Of a DNA stretch of 64,000 nucleotides, positions 12,901-21,425 are shown in pieces (the first letter of the stretch is position 1; every line of letters begins with the position of its first letter). The translations under genes were made by a program, and so were the position numbers. Under the pieces are notes generated by a model. That model saw nothing but the letters and a program-made list of their open reading frames with translations. It did no database searches and was not told the origin of the DNA. The stretch comes from Mactromeris polynyma (Eukaryota; Mollusca; Bivalvia; Venerida; Mactridae). The stretch covers positions 744,001 to 808,000 of the forward strand of contig JASFXZ010000072.1 of assembly GCA_032209605.1 (NCBI GenBank), written 5' to 3'.

Positions 12901-15900
12901 GTGCTATATAGGTAGTGTATCCTGATGGCTGTGTGGTGCTATATACGTATTGTATCCTGATGGCTGTGTGGTGCTATATACGTATTGTATCCTGATGGCT
13001 GTGTGGTGTTATATATGTATTGTATCCTGATGGCTGTGTGGTGTTATATATGTATTGTATCCTGATGGATGTGTGGTGCTATATAGGTAGTGTATCCTGA
13101 TGGCTGTGTGGTGCTATATAGGTATTGTATCCTGATGGCTGTGTGGTGCTATATATGTATTGTTTCCTGATGGCTGTGTGGTGCTATATACGTATTGTAT
13201 CCTGATGGCTGTGTGGTGCTATATACGTATTGTATCCTGATGGCTGTGTGGTGCTATATAGGTATTGTATCCTGATGGCTGTGTGGTGCTATATAGGTAT
13301 TGTATCCTGATGGCTGTGTGGTGCTATATACGTATTGTATCCTGATGGCTGTGTGGTGCTATATATGTATTGTATCCTGATGGCTGTGTGGTGCTATATA
13401 GGTATTGTATCCTGATGGCTGTGTGGTGTTATATACGTATTGTATCCTGATGGCTGTGTGGTGTTATGTACGTATTGTATCCTGATGGCTGTTTGGTGTT
13501 ATGTACGTATTGTATCCTGATGGCTGTGTGGTGTTATACAGTATTGTATCCTGATGGCTGTCAGGTGCTATATACGTATTGTATCCTGATGGCTGTGTGG
13601 TGCTATATACGTATTGTATCCTGATGGCTGTGTGGTGTTATATATGTATTGTATCCTGATAGCTGTGTGGTGTTATATATGTATTGTATCCTGATGGCTG
13701 TGTGGTGCTATACACATATTGTAAGATGAACATATCATTATAACATTAGTAGACAGAACCTTTTCATAATGACAAAGATGCACAATGACATAATCTCATT
13801 TAAGAATGGCAACATAGGTCAAGGACAAACCTCATGCCAAAAGGAGTCACCACTGGACTCGTCCCACCACGACTCCTTCCACGGCCCTTGGATGGACTTT
13901 GTGTGATCCATTCTTCATCTAGATATTTACTCTTTGTATGGGCTCTGCCCGATTTTCTTGGCGAAGAATAAGGGCTTTCAGTCTTTGTGTCCGTATGATC
14001 TGTGTCTGAGGCTGAGTCTACAAAATAAGTCACATTAATACAAACTTATATATTACGAAATACACAGTGTTCTTAATTTCACAACATGATAATAGGTTAC
14101 TGAATTATAAACCATGACAAGTTGCAACTTAATTACACAACTGCACCGTGGGTCACTTAATTACACAACTGCACCGTGGGTCACTTAATTACACAACTGC
14201 ACCGTGGGTCACTTAATTACACAACTGCACTGTGGGTCACTTAATTACACAACTGCACCGTGGGTCACTTAATTACACAACTGCACCGTGGGTCACTTAA
14301 TTACACAACTGCACCGTGGGTCACTTAATTACACAACTGCACCATGGGTCACTTTATTACACAACTGCACCGTGGGTCACTTAATTACACAACAGGACAG
14401 AGGGGGTGTCCCTGCAGACATGTTAAGAGCTGTAGAGAAACTACCGACAGATATAACATACAAACCTGCAGACATGTTAAGAGCTGTAGGGTAACTACCG
14501 ACAGATATAACATACAAACCTGCAGACATGTTAAGAGCTGTAGAGAAACTACCGACAGATATAACATACAAACCTGCAGACATGTTAAGAGCTGTAGAGA
14601 AACTACCGACAGATATAACATACAAACCTGCAGACATGTTAAGAGCTGTAGAGAAACTACCGACAGATATAACATACAAACCTGCAGACATGTTAAGAGC
14701 TGTAGAGAAACTACCGACAGATATAACATACAAACCTGCAGACATGTTAAGAGCTGTAGAGAAACTACCGACAGATATAACATACAAACCTGCAGACATG
14801 TTAAGAGCTGTAGAGAAACTACCGACAGATATAACATACAAACCTGCAGACATGTTAAGAGCTGTAGAGAAACTACCGACAGATATAACATACAAACCTG
14901 CAGACATGTTAAGAGCTGTAGAGAAACTACCGACAGATATAACATACAAACCTGCAGACATGTTAAGAGCTGTAGGGTAACTACCGACAGATATAACATA
15001 CAAACCTGCAGACATGTTAAGAGCTGTAGAGAAACTACCGACAGATATAACATACAAACCTGCAGACATGTTAAGAGCTGTAGAGAAACTACCGACAGAT
15101 ATAACATACAAACCTGCAGACATGTTAAGAGCTGTAGGGTAACTACCGACAGATATATCATACAAACCTGCAGACATGTTAAGAGCTGTAGAGAAACTAC
15201 CGACAGATATAACATACAAACCTGCAGACATGTTAAGAGCTGTAGGGTAACTACCGACAGATATAACATACAAACCTGCAGACATGTTAAGAGCTGTAGA
15301 GAAACTACCGACAGATATAACATACAAACCTGCAGACATGTTAAGAGCTGTAGAGAAACTACCGACAGATATAACATACAAACCTGCAGACATGTTAAGA
15401 GCTGTAGAGAAACTACCGACAGATATAACATACAAACCTGCAGACATGTTAAGAGCTGTAGAGAAACTACCGACAGATATATCATACAAACCTGCAGACA
15501 TGTTAAGAGCTGTAGAGAAACTACCGACAGATATAACATACAAACCTGCAGACATGTTAAGAGCTGTAGAGAAACTACCGACAGATATAACATACAAACC
15601 TGCAGACATGTTAAGAGCTGTAGAGAAACTACCGACAGATATAACATACAAACCTGCAGACATGTTAAGAGCTGTAGAGAAACTACCGACAGATATAACA
15701 TACAAACCTGCAGACATGTTAAGAGCTGTAGAGAAACTACCGACAGATATAACATACAAACCTGCAGACATGTTAAGAGCTGTAGAGAAACTACCGACAG
15801 ATATAACATACAAACCTGCAGACATGTTAAGAGCTGTAGAGAAACTACGGACAGATATATCATACAAACCTGCAGACATGTTAAGAGCTGTAGGGTAACT

Positions 15901-18684
15901 ACCGACAGATATATCATACAAACCTGCAGACATGTTAAGAGCTGTAGAGAAACTACCGACAGATATAACATACAAACCTGCAGACATGTTAAGAGCTGTA
16001 GAGAAACTACCGACAGATATATCATACAAACCTGCAGACATGTTAAGAGCTGTAGAGAAACTACCGACAGATATAACATACAAACCTGCAGACATGTTAA
16101 GAGCTGTAGAGAAACTACCGACAGATATAACATACAAACCTGCAGACATGTTAAGAGCTGTAGAGAAACTACCGACAGATATAACATACAAACCTGCAGA
16201 CATGTTAAGAGCTGTAGAGAAACTACCGACAGATATAACATACAAACCTGCAGACATGTTAAGAGCTGTAGAGAAACTACCGACAGATATAACATACAAA
16301 CCTGCAGACATGTTAAGAGCTGTAGAGAAACTACCGACAGATATAACATACAAACCTGCAGACATGTTAAGAGCTGTAGAGAAACTACCGACAGATATAA
16401 CATACAAACCTGCAGACATGTTAAGAGCTGTAGGGTAACTACCGACAGATATATCATCAGCAGACGGCTCCACGGCAACAAGAACATTCGGAGATTTGGC
16501 GGCAGTCTGAGGTATGACAGGTTTGACTTTACCAGCTTTCTCCGGATTCAAACAATATCCATGATCAGAGAACACCACTGACACGATTGATTCCTATAAA
16601 TACAAACATACATTTCTTCATATTTGCCATGTAGTTCTAATGTCTCATTCTAGAACTTACAAATATATCGATATATTATCAAACCAAGAGACCAGGATAT
16701 TTCATTATACATGTAAGCTGAATACTGTGGTTAGGCCATGCATTAAAAAGTGTCTGTTTGCTATCTGCCAACCTACCAGCCAGCACTTCAACACTGTTGT
16801 ATTTGCCATGGCAGGAAAGTCTTGATTATAAGAAACATAGTTAAACAATTACTAACAAAGTGTTTTTATAAAAAATATTGCCTATCTACCTTCACACAGA
16901 CAGCAAACAATGGGGCCATAGTCGGAGGACAAACTCATCATATTGATCTTAACTCAGTAATTCAAGTAAAAAACTGTTTTCTATATTTAGCAACAGTGAT
17001 GGTAACACAACAAGCCCCATATGCAATTCCAACCTTGGTACAACTGTAAGCAATCCATAATTCCTTATGCTATCTTTTATTTTAATATCCTATTTTGGTG
17101 TAGAAAGTACATACATTTCGCCCAAACTTGGAACCTTGTTCACAAACATTTTAAGATTAAAACTCAGATTTAGACTTTAAATTTGCAAAAGTAATATTTC
17201 CCAGCCTATGGTGTTTTCATTAAATCTAAACAAATGACACTTTGTCTGAATAGTTGTTACATACTCAACGCTTTTTTATTTTTTATTAAATCTATATTGA
17301 CAAATGACCGTAGCTGAATGCCACGTAAGGACATGACCTGCCCAGCACAGGAATCAAACCCAGAACTCCCAGGTGACGACCTAGTGCTCTAACAAAAGTA
17401 CTCAGAAATGTATTAACAGGTTGGGCAAAGAAGAAATAAAAAAATATAAGTTCAAACCGGTAATGAATCCGAGCTATCTCTTCGTTCAGACATGGAAGAT
17501 CCTGTTGCCCCCGACAACTGTTCTGTACCGTCTAGATTTAACAGGTGAAACTCTGGATTGGTCTGCTGTAACAGTTCCTGCACATTAACAGACGACAAAA
17601 CTTCGTCCAACTTGTTCAGATGTTCTTCTGACATTCCACTGAATGGATTCTTGTCCTGAAATGTTAGTTGAAGTTACCATACTTATAAATTTTATTATAA
17701 CTCACGTTATGTACCAATGCAAATTTCCAAAAGGCTCAGCAGCCCTGCGTTCAGTACAGATATTTGCGGCTCACGTTTCGTAACGTTTTGCAATTTGGTT
17801 CCCCGTGTGCAGTCAATGTGATGAGGTGGGCATGGGCTACAATACAAAACGTTTGCCAATGTTTAGCCGTAACTGTACGCAGGTCAGGTGTCATTTTGTT
17901 TGACCACATGATAATGTCACCTGCATTATGTGGCAGTCACTTCCCTTTCATGAACTGGAGCTCAGCTTTAATGTACATGTATATAGGCAGAATTGGAAAT
18001 AAAGCTTCAGCGAATTTGTTTCGTAACTCTTCAGCACATATAAACAATGTATATAAAGTTATTTTTATTAATTCAGACATCATAATACCAGTCTGACATT
18101 GATCAGCAAATATTCACTTGTGTACATAATGCTTTAAAAAAACTACAGGAAATGTTCACCTTTTATATTTTACCCTGTTATAGCAAAGAATGAAAACTTT
18201 CAGGAAATGAAACATGAACAGATATATACATGTATTGTCTGTGATTTGTGATCAGCTTAAATCAATGATGCACACCACAAATGAGTGGGACTCAACAACA
18301 CTACATAGAGCACAGGGCTGTATAACGGCCGTTAGGGCCAAGATAAATACAGGAATATGTACAAACCTCCATTCCATCAAAGTTCCAACCAATATCTGCT
18401 CCAGAATTAGTTGGTTGTACAGGAGGAACAGACAACCCACTCTGACTGCCAGAGTGACTTTGGGAGCTAGACTCCGCCTCTTTGCTTGAAACAGTTGGAC
18501 AATCTGGTAAGGGAGACTCCGCCCCTTTACTTGAAACAGTTGGACAATCTGGTAAGGGAGTTTCCGTCCCTTCACTGGATACAGACCGAGACTTCTGTGC
18601 GGTAGAATCAGCCCCCTCCTGACTAGTGTCTCTTTCAGAGCTTTGATTTGCTGTGGACAATGTACTGTCAGAGTTATCACTCAT
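811..18684 (-). CDS. DIDO1/PHF3: PHF3/DIDO1-family nuclear PHD-finger protein (partial; ten coding exons in window)
   Basis: Coding exons in order of transcription: 18684-18367, 17655-17458, 16593-16410 (shortest form), 14017-13831, 9145-9034, 7750-6854, 6207-6127, 5285-5211, 4369-2632 and 916-811. All borders are GT-AG and every phase agrees, giving at least 1,298 residues. The start ATG at 18684 follows an in-frame TGA and sits 18 bases after an acceptor, so a 5'UTR intron is likely. The N-terminus is Ser/Thr-rich, the middle is Lys/Glu-rich (residues 334-632), and a long acidic Ser-rich stretch follows (685-1263). The last exon reads DPDQLYCICRQPHNQR, the start of a PHD finger closely resembling those of PHF3 and DIDO1. 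Known members of this family act in the nucleus with chromatin and RNA polymerase II through PHD, TFIIS-like and SPOC domains, and the later domains would lie left of the window. PHF3 and DIDO1 cannot be separated here. The long region before the PHD finger is more like PHF3. Confidence 0.82.
960..2415. repeat. 51-bp minisatellite in the intron before the PHD exon
   Basis: About 29 copies of a 51-bp unit containing GGTACCCAGG, TATCATAACATATATGATA and CCCTGGGCAAACCATCCTCG. Each unit holds two inverted repeats: TATCATA/TATGATA and CCTGGG/CCCAGG. Copies are very uniform. Variation is concentrated in the left third (CCTTGG or CCTCAG for CCTCGG; CGTAAC for CATAAC). Open frames run through it on both strands only because 51 is a multiple of three. 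The array ends about 45 bp from the acceptor of exon 10. Confidence 0.95.
2416..2631 (-). other. Intron sequence between exon 9 and the 51-bp array
   Basis: Short AT-rich intron stretch beginning at the GTAAGT donor of exon 9. A few near-repeats of TCCGGTA/TTCCGGTA occur at 2540-2586. Nothing else is recognised. Confidence 0.6.
2632..4369 (-). CDS. DIDO1/PHF3: PHF3/DIDO1-like exon 9: long acidic, Ser-rich disordered region
   Basis: 1,738-base exon with acceptor TTTTGCAG before 4369 and donor GTAAGT at 2631. It encodes residues about 685-1263. The composition is dominated by Ser, Asp, Glu and Lys, with many SxxD/E and KxS patterns, an Arg/Ser-rich zone (RDSRDRRDS, ERRHSHDKKE) and a run of six histidines followed by RHRTHSKD near 3900-3940. 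The C-terminal part is more conserved in look (PLRMSDFFSERRLKINDPKS), then RQKRNKNVAFAEILKKEKL. No folded domain is recognised in the first three quarters. It is probably disordered nuclear sequence rich in phosphorylation-type sites (inference). Confidence 0.88.
4370..5210 (-). other. Intron 8 of the PHF3/DIDO1-like gene
   Basis: AT-rich intron sequence. I see no exon, RNA gene or clear repeat in it, apart from near-repeats of AGACAGACATA/ACAGACATACAAGATGGAC around 5103-5160. Confidence 0.6.
5211..5285 (-). CDS. DIDO1/PHF3: PHF3/DIDO1-like exon 8 (25 codons)
   Basis: Small exon too short for usual ORF cut-offs. The acceptor is TTTCTAG before 5285 and the donor is AAA|GTAAGA at 5211/5210. 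It reads AKRTKTDITDSEDDKPLASV then QKENK, phase 0 at both ends, matching its neighbours. The KR/KxxK plus acidic composition is the same as in flanking exons. Confidence 0.8.
5779..5945. repeat. Short tandem repeat (CACAGCTGTGAACCTATAT units)
   Basis: About six imperfect copies of CACAGCTGTGAACCTATAT, some extended by ATTTATCCCATCAC. Unit lengths therefore alternate between about 19 and 34 bp. CACAGCTGTG is itself palindromic. The array is intronic (intron 7). Confidence 0.8.
6127..6207 (-). CDS. DIDO1/PHF3: PHF3/DIDO1-like exon 7 (27 codons)
   Basis: Small exon with acceptor TTTTTACAG before 6207 and donor CTA|GTAAGT at 6127/6126. It reads ASPARAAKLKAENESPAKK then PKLTRQQL. It is phase 0 on both sides and joins exon 6 (ending AEKRK) to exon 8. 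Basic with SP sites, like the neighbouring sequence. Confidence 0.82.
6355..6645 (+). mobile_element. tRNA-derived SINE
   Basis: A tRNA-like head at 6360-6420 shows an A-box-like TTAGCTCAGTTGGTAG and a B-box-like GGGTTTGAGACCC, but lacks a proper acceptor stem. A body follows that recurs in part at 38800-39178 (CCAAAGTCATCTGTCC, CTCTGATTTACGTGGAGATG, AGCACTGGTTAGGACAAC). The absence of a full cloverleaf and the shared body mark it as a SINE, not a working tRNA gene. It is inside intron 6 of the PHF3/DIDO1-like gene, in the opposite orientation. Confidence 0.75.
6854..7750 (-). CDS. DIDO1/PHF3: PHF3/DIDO1-like exon 6: Lys/Glu-rich low-complexity region
   Basis: 897-base exon (299 codons) with acceptor TTGTTACAG before 7750 and donor AAAG|GTATTT at 6854/6853, phase 0 at both ends. 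It begins NVSQSPQKTKPMGKGKVNPG and becomes an alternation of acidic blocks (EEDDKDVEEDDKE) and lysine blocks (KKKKGGK, KKDKKKDKKKGKEE). A predicted coiled or helical basic stretch is LTKKERLKKLKEAKAAKKAK. It contains a perfect-looking 54-bp internal duplication giving GKKDADSETETVVSKGKK followed by GKKDADSEIETVVSKGKK. Probably a nuclear, disordered, nucleic-acid-binding-type segment (inference from composition only). Confidence 0.87.
8074..8284. mobile_element. MITE-like element with terminal inverted repeats
   Basis: The left end GGCCCTGTGTTCACAAAGGA pairs with the right end TTTCTTTGTGAACATGGGGTC as imperfect inverted repeats about 20 bp long, bounding 211 bp of AT-rich non-coding sequence. 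No target-site duplication could be fixed by eye. Confidence 0.6.
8318..8532. mobile_element. MITE-like element, long imperfect inverted repeat
   Basis: The left arm (CGAAGCATTTCAAACAG, then ATCTCAGCTCAA) is mirrored by the right arm (TGAGCTGAGATTAGCTCAAA then TTGAGATGCTTCG). Arms are about 50 bp, with many copies of the word TGAGAT or its complement. Non-coding. Together with 8074-8284 it suggests a nest of small DNA elements. Confidence 0.6.
9034..9145 (-). CDS. DIDO1/PHF3: PHF3/DIDO1-like exon 5 (37 codons)
   Basis: 112-base exon with acceptor CCTTTCAG before 9145 and donor CCG|GTGTGT at 9034/9033. The first G completes the Arg codon split with exon 4. It reads ASTRISDQKQRDLAEKIMLA then NRQAMQAEKSGAEDTDP. 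A helical, QKQRDLAEK-type stretch is the most protein-like part of the N-terminal half. It starts in phase 2 and ends in phase 0, matching exons 4 and 6. Confidence 0.85.
9773..10604. mobile_element. Non-autonomous pogo/Tigger-like DNA transposon
   Basis: Terminal inverted repeats: left CAGTGTAACCTCCCAAAACC, right reverse complement CAGTGGAACCTCCCTAAACC, both continuing into GGAC. Both are flanked by TA, the target duplication expected of Tc1/mariner/pogo elements. Sub-terminal AAACCGGAA words are repeated at both ends. The 832-bp interior has no transposase-length frame, so it would depend on an autonomous relative. The CAGTGGAACCTC start is of the Tigger/pogo type (established family feature); the precise family is inference. 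Confidence 0.75.
10680..11060 (+). repeat. Dispersed repeat with internal near-duplication
   Basis: Two related segments about 166 bp apart (CTATACTCCATGAGCATATA at 10769 and CTATACTCCATGTGCACATA at 10915, both followed by TGCAGCATTCCATA). The stretch AACCTTGACCTTTGAGG resembles the CTTGACCTTTGAC words seen at 57560-58480 and 60590-61200, so this is probably a member of a high-copy family. Confidence 0.5.
11330..13720. repeat. 35-bp minisatellite (about 68 copies)
   Basis: Units are TGTATCCTGATGGCTGTGTG followed by GTGYTATATANGTAT, period 35. The most variable positions are GTGT/GTGC, the base after TATA (C, G or T), and GGCT/GGAT. The last few units (13460-13715) are more divergent. Because 35 is not a multiple of three, no long frame crosses it. 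It lies in intron 4 of the PHF3/DIDO1-like gene and starts about 110 bp beyond the donor of exon 4. Confidence 0.95.
13831..14017 (-). CDS. DIDO1/PHF3: PHF3/DIDO1-like exon 4 (Ser/Arg-rich)
   Basis: 187-base exon with acceptor TTTTGTAG before 14017 and donor ATGAG|GTTTGT at 13831/13830. The first two bases complete an Asp codon with the last G of exon 3. It encodes SASDTDHTDTKTESPYSSPR, then KSGRAHTKSKYLDEEWITQS and PSKGRGRSRGGTSPVVTPFGM. Features are SP-type sites and an RGRSRGG basic patch. Confidence 0.86.
14125..14395. repeat. 28-bp minisatellite
   Basis: About nine to ten copies of TTAATTACACAACTGCACCG plus TGGGTCAC, period 28, with single-base variants (CACTGTGG, CACCATGG, TTTATTAC). 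It runs directly into the 54-bp array, so two unrelated minisatellites abut at about 14395-14412. It is in intron 3 of the minus-strand gene. Confidence 0.93.
14412..16450 (-). repeat. 54-bp minisatellite built from an exon end plus its splice donor
   Basis: 38 copies of a 54-bp unit. Read on the minus strand each contains the end of exon 3 (ACAGCTCTTAACATGTCTGC, then AG) followed by the donor GTTTGT and about 20 more bases. 37 copies keep the CAG|GTTTGT donor; the copy at 14412 lacks it because the flank changes. The frame of exon 3 stays open through all copies and repeats ISVGSFSTALNMSAGLYV (18 residues), with SY-P and D/V variants. Reading past the array meets a stop at 14377. Units differ by only a few bases, implying recent amplification. 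Confidence 0.93.
16410..16593 (-). CDS. DIDO1/PHF3: PHF3/DIDO1-like exon 3 (shortest form; may extend into the 54-bp array)
   Basis: The acceptor is TTTATAG before 16593 and the first possible donor is CTGCAG|GTTTGT at 16410/16409. It encodes ESIVSVVFSDHGYCLNPEKA, then GKVKPVIPQTAAKSPNVLVA and VEPSADDISVGSYPTALNMS, then Ala and the first base of the next codon. That G plus AC of exon 4 makes Asp. Every 54 bases further left the same donor recurs in the same phase, down to 14466, so the exon can lengthen by 18 residues per step without a frame change, up to 648 extra residues. Which donors are used cannot be seen from DNA. Confidence 0.83.
16594..17457 (-). other. Intron 2 of the PHF3/DIDO1-like gene
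   Basis: AT-rich intron. It holds a tRNA-like SINE fragment at 17285-17400 (listed separately) and nothing else recognisable. Confidence 0.55.
17285..17400 (-). mobile_element. tRNA-like SINE fragment
   Basis: On the minus strand the segment reads GTTAGAGCACTAGGTCGTCA, then a B-box-like GGGTTTGATTCC and a GC-rich tail. This resembles the second half of a tRNA head. The acceptor stem and full A box are missing, so it is a SINE remnant and not a tRNA gene. Confidence 0.55.
17458..17655 (-). CDS. DIDO1/PHF3: PHF3/DIDO1-like exon 2 (66 codons)
   Basis: 198-base exon with acceptor ACATTTCAG before 17655 and donor CCG|GTTTGA at 17458/17457, phase 0 at both ends. It encodes DKNPFSGMSEEHLNKLDEVL, then SSVNVQELLQQTNPEFHLLN and LDGTEQLSGATGSSMSERRD, then SSDSLP. 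The EEHLNKLDEVLSSVNVQELL stretch looks like an amphipathic helix. The donor is weaker than the others, so the exon end is slightly uncertain. Confidence 0.8.
17656..18366 (-). other. Intron 1 of the PHF3/DIDO1-like gene
   Basis: AT-rich intron with no exon, RNA gene or clear repeat that I can support. Confidence 0.55.
18367..18684 (-). CDS. DIDO1/PHF3: PHF3/DIDO1-like exon 1: N-terminus
   Basis: 106 codons from ATG at 18684 to the donor GGAG|GTTTGT at 18367/18366. The start was chosen because in-frame TGA codons lie just upstream and the ATG follows an acceptor-like TATCTTACAG ending at 18702, so the leader is spliced. It begins MSDNSDSTLSTANQSSERDT and is Ser/Thr/Glu-rich. It contains a 16-17-residue near-duplication (PLPDCPTVSSKGAES / PLPDCPTVSSKEAES) visible in DNA at 18470-18560. 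No folded domain is recognised. Confidence 0.84.
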
Positions 18685-21006
18685 CTCAAGCACTCATCAA
18701 TCTGTAAGATACAACTTAAGGTTATTTTCTGTCAGATTATGCTAAGTAATAATTATAAATGCCTTCATACAGACATACTCTAAAATCAATGCATTACAAC
18801 TTTTCTTAAAAGTTTCCTGGAACTGAAACCAAACGTGTCTTGTATTTTAATATCCTATACTTATGTCCTGAATATGAATTGAATCAATCCATCCTTTCGA
18901 AAGTAATTGATCAGAAACCAACTTTTTGCATGAATGGAAGGATATATATGAACAGACAGGGGTAACACTTGATCCCCTTCACCATTCTTTGAATGACGGG
19001 GCTTAAAAAACTGGTGGTTAAGAAGACCAAATCCACCAAAAAAAGCTTACTTGCTTCTGGTGTTAGTGAGAATCTTGCCATTATAGGCTACTGTTCTAAT
19101 AAAAGTATGGCTAAGAGAGTAATTACAGTTACAACTAAAAATTTAAAACACAAATGGTGGTTTATCCCTCTTAAAGATCATTGATGATGTAGCAACTGTA
19201 CACAGTTCCATAACTTCAAAGCAAATAACCTGGACAAGTGACATGCACACATAAATTTGTTAAATTTTAGTCAACAAAAACAAATAAGTCAAGATATATA
19301 CAAAATTAGATTTCAAAACTATATACCAAAGCTTTTATCTATAAATTGCATACATACATGTACAATCAACACATTTAACAGTAAAAGCAACAAATGTACG
19401 CACAATGAAGTTACATAAGAAGCAGCATTGTCGCATATATATTCTTTTGTGCTGTCCATCTTGCTGCAACAGACCCCAACAAAAATGTCTGTTTCTGTAA
19501 GTTTACTGACTTTAATATTTTACCCAAACTCAAATTGTGATGGCTAAAAATTCTGAATGTCAGATACAGTGATCTCTATCCCATCAGGCTTAATTAAAAT
19601 TAAGTGTGTTTGCCGTTTACCGACCGGAGATTTGGCCGACTCAAAAAATGTTATTGCAAAAGTCGGATCAAGAATTTTTTTATTTTGGTATTCGATCTGG
19701 TGTCTTTCCTGGGTTTAATATTTGCGCTACTCTAGGGTTAAAGTTGTCGTCCGTACGTTCATATTGCCAATTTTCGAAAATGTCCCCGTCCGTACAATCA
19801 TTTCGCCAATTTTAAAAAGCTGGACGAAAATAAATTGCCGTGATCGATAAACACCCCAAACTATTCGACTGTGAACAGTTAAGCTTGCCTACCGCTGTTA
19901 TGTAAGGCAATATATCTGACTGGATAAGCGACTACTGCTGACCAATGAGCGCTTAGCTTTGTAATGGATTTCAACATGAGTGTGTTAACATGACACGTGT
20001 GGAGAACCAACATAGATAACAAGTTAAGCCTGCGTGAAAGGTGCAATATTGCAATGAATACTGCCATAACAGCGAATTTGTGGAGATTAAACGTAAACGC
20101 CGTCTTGATTTTTATTGAATATTCTTACTTTTGTTTTCAATATCGACTCGCATTTATTTTTGTTTACGTCGGTCGCGTCAAACGTTGTTTATTCATACTT
20201 GATACTTAGAAAGGTATCCATGTAAGGATTAATCCATATATACAACTAAATACATAATAATTAAGATTTGTATGGAGTTGCACAATCAATAGCAGTCCCT
20301 TAAAATGCCAATTGGCGAATCTGCTTTCAAAGTGGCGATAAAAAATTGCAAACTTTACGGATGTCAAAAACATTATCTGTCATAACTTAGATAGTCTATA
20401 CAATCACTTTTTCACAAAAATGCTCCAAAAACAAAGATTTACGAAAGCTTAAAAACAAAAACTAGAAACAAAACACCTAACAAATATGACAATGATTACT
20501 GTAACTGCTAAATAAAAAGTTGAGCAAGATGACTAGTATTTGACTGCTAATTATTATTGACTAGAAGTTTTGTATTGACTAGATTGTTCTAGTGTTGTTT
20601 TTACAATTAGATACCTTATAATTTAAAACAAGTAGAAACATGATTCACTTCTGTACGAAGATTGATTAAACATAAATGACACTGGTTTTAACTTTAAAAT
20701 TTGAATGTATATCCGGGTTTATAACAGGAATTTGAACATAAATATTATCAGCTTATTGAAATAATTATTGTAGTTCATAATCGTTTGTCGCCGACATTGG
20801 AAGTCTAGCAATTTTTAATTTTTTTTTCGATAATCGCTCCATCACCAATGGATAGAAAATGTATACAGGCAAGATGATGCAATAATATCAAAATGTAAGA
20901 TTGATGCAATTGTCCTTATTTCTACAAATGTAATCCAAACAGTAAAAGTCGGACTCGGAGCAGAATAAGGTGCATAATTATGCTATCCAAATGATTAACA
21001 GCATTC

Positions 21007-21160
21007 GTGTGCACTATGAAGCGTACCATTGCCTAAGTGTACCATTGCCTCTAGAAGTGTACCATTTAACGATGAAGCATACCATCTCTATTATATCGGT
21101 AAATACCTAGTGGGATCATCTTCGCTTTCAAACGCTTCGTCGTGGTACGCTTCAGCACAC
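21007..21160. mobile_element. Small inverted-repeat (MITE-like) element
   Basis: The left end GTGTGCACTATGAAGCGTAC (21007) is mirrored by TGGTACGCTTCAGCACAC (21143-21160). The left arm also carries internal copies of GTGTACCATTGCC/GAAGCATACCAT. 154 bp, no coding potential. Confidence 0.55.
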
Positions 21161-21354
21161 ATCCACAGCATTCAATAGACACTACACGCAGCTATTAGTA
21201 ATAAAATACCCAAGATTCCGCATGCTCAGGGATGCCAAGGGGGGCATGTATGTGGGGGGACCAGGGGCGAAGTTCTTGAAGAAAATGCATTTTGGCCATT
21301 TTTGCATCATTTTGAAAGGGTTTCCTTGAAGCTTTTGCTGTAATACACAGTTGC

Positions 21355-21425
21355 TTCTCAGTCATGGCGAATGATTTCCAAGACTTGTCAGTCATTCGGT
21401 CTGACAACCTTGGGAAACTTGTCGG
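21355..21425. repeat. Palindromic dispersed repeat, copy 1
   Basis: Contains TCATGGCGAATGATTTCCAA, GACTTGTCAGTCATTCGGTC and TGACAACCTTGGGAAACTTG. A second copy is at 28718-28790. The core TTGTCAG-n-CTGACAA is an inverted repeat. The same short peptide ([15 protein letters not shown]) can be read on the minus strand in both copies, but no longer frame is shared. Confidence 0.6.

Noticed and set aside
14344..16581. 745-codon plus-strand frame and a second minus-strand frame through the 54-bp array
   Set aside because: Artefacts of the 54-bp period. Only the minus-strand frame continuous with exon 3 has a gene context.
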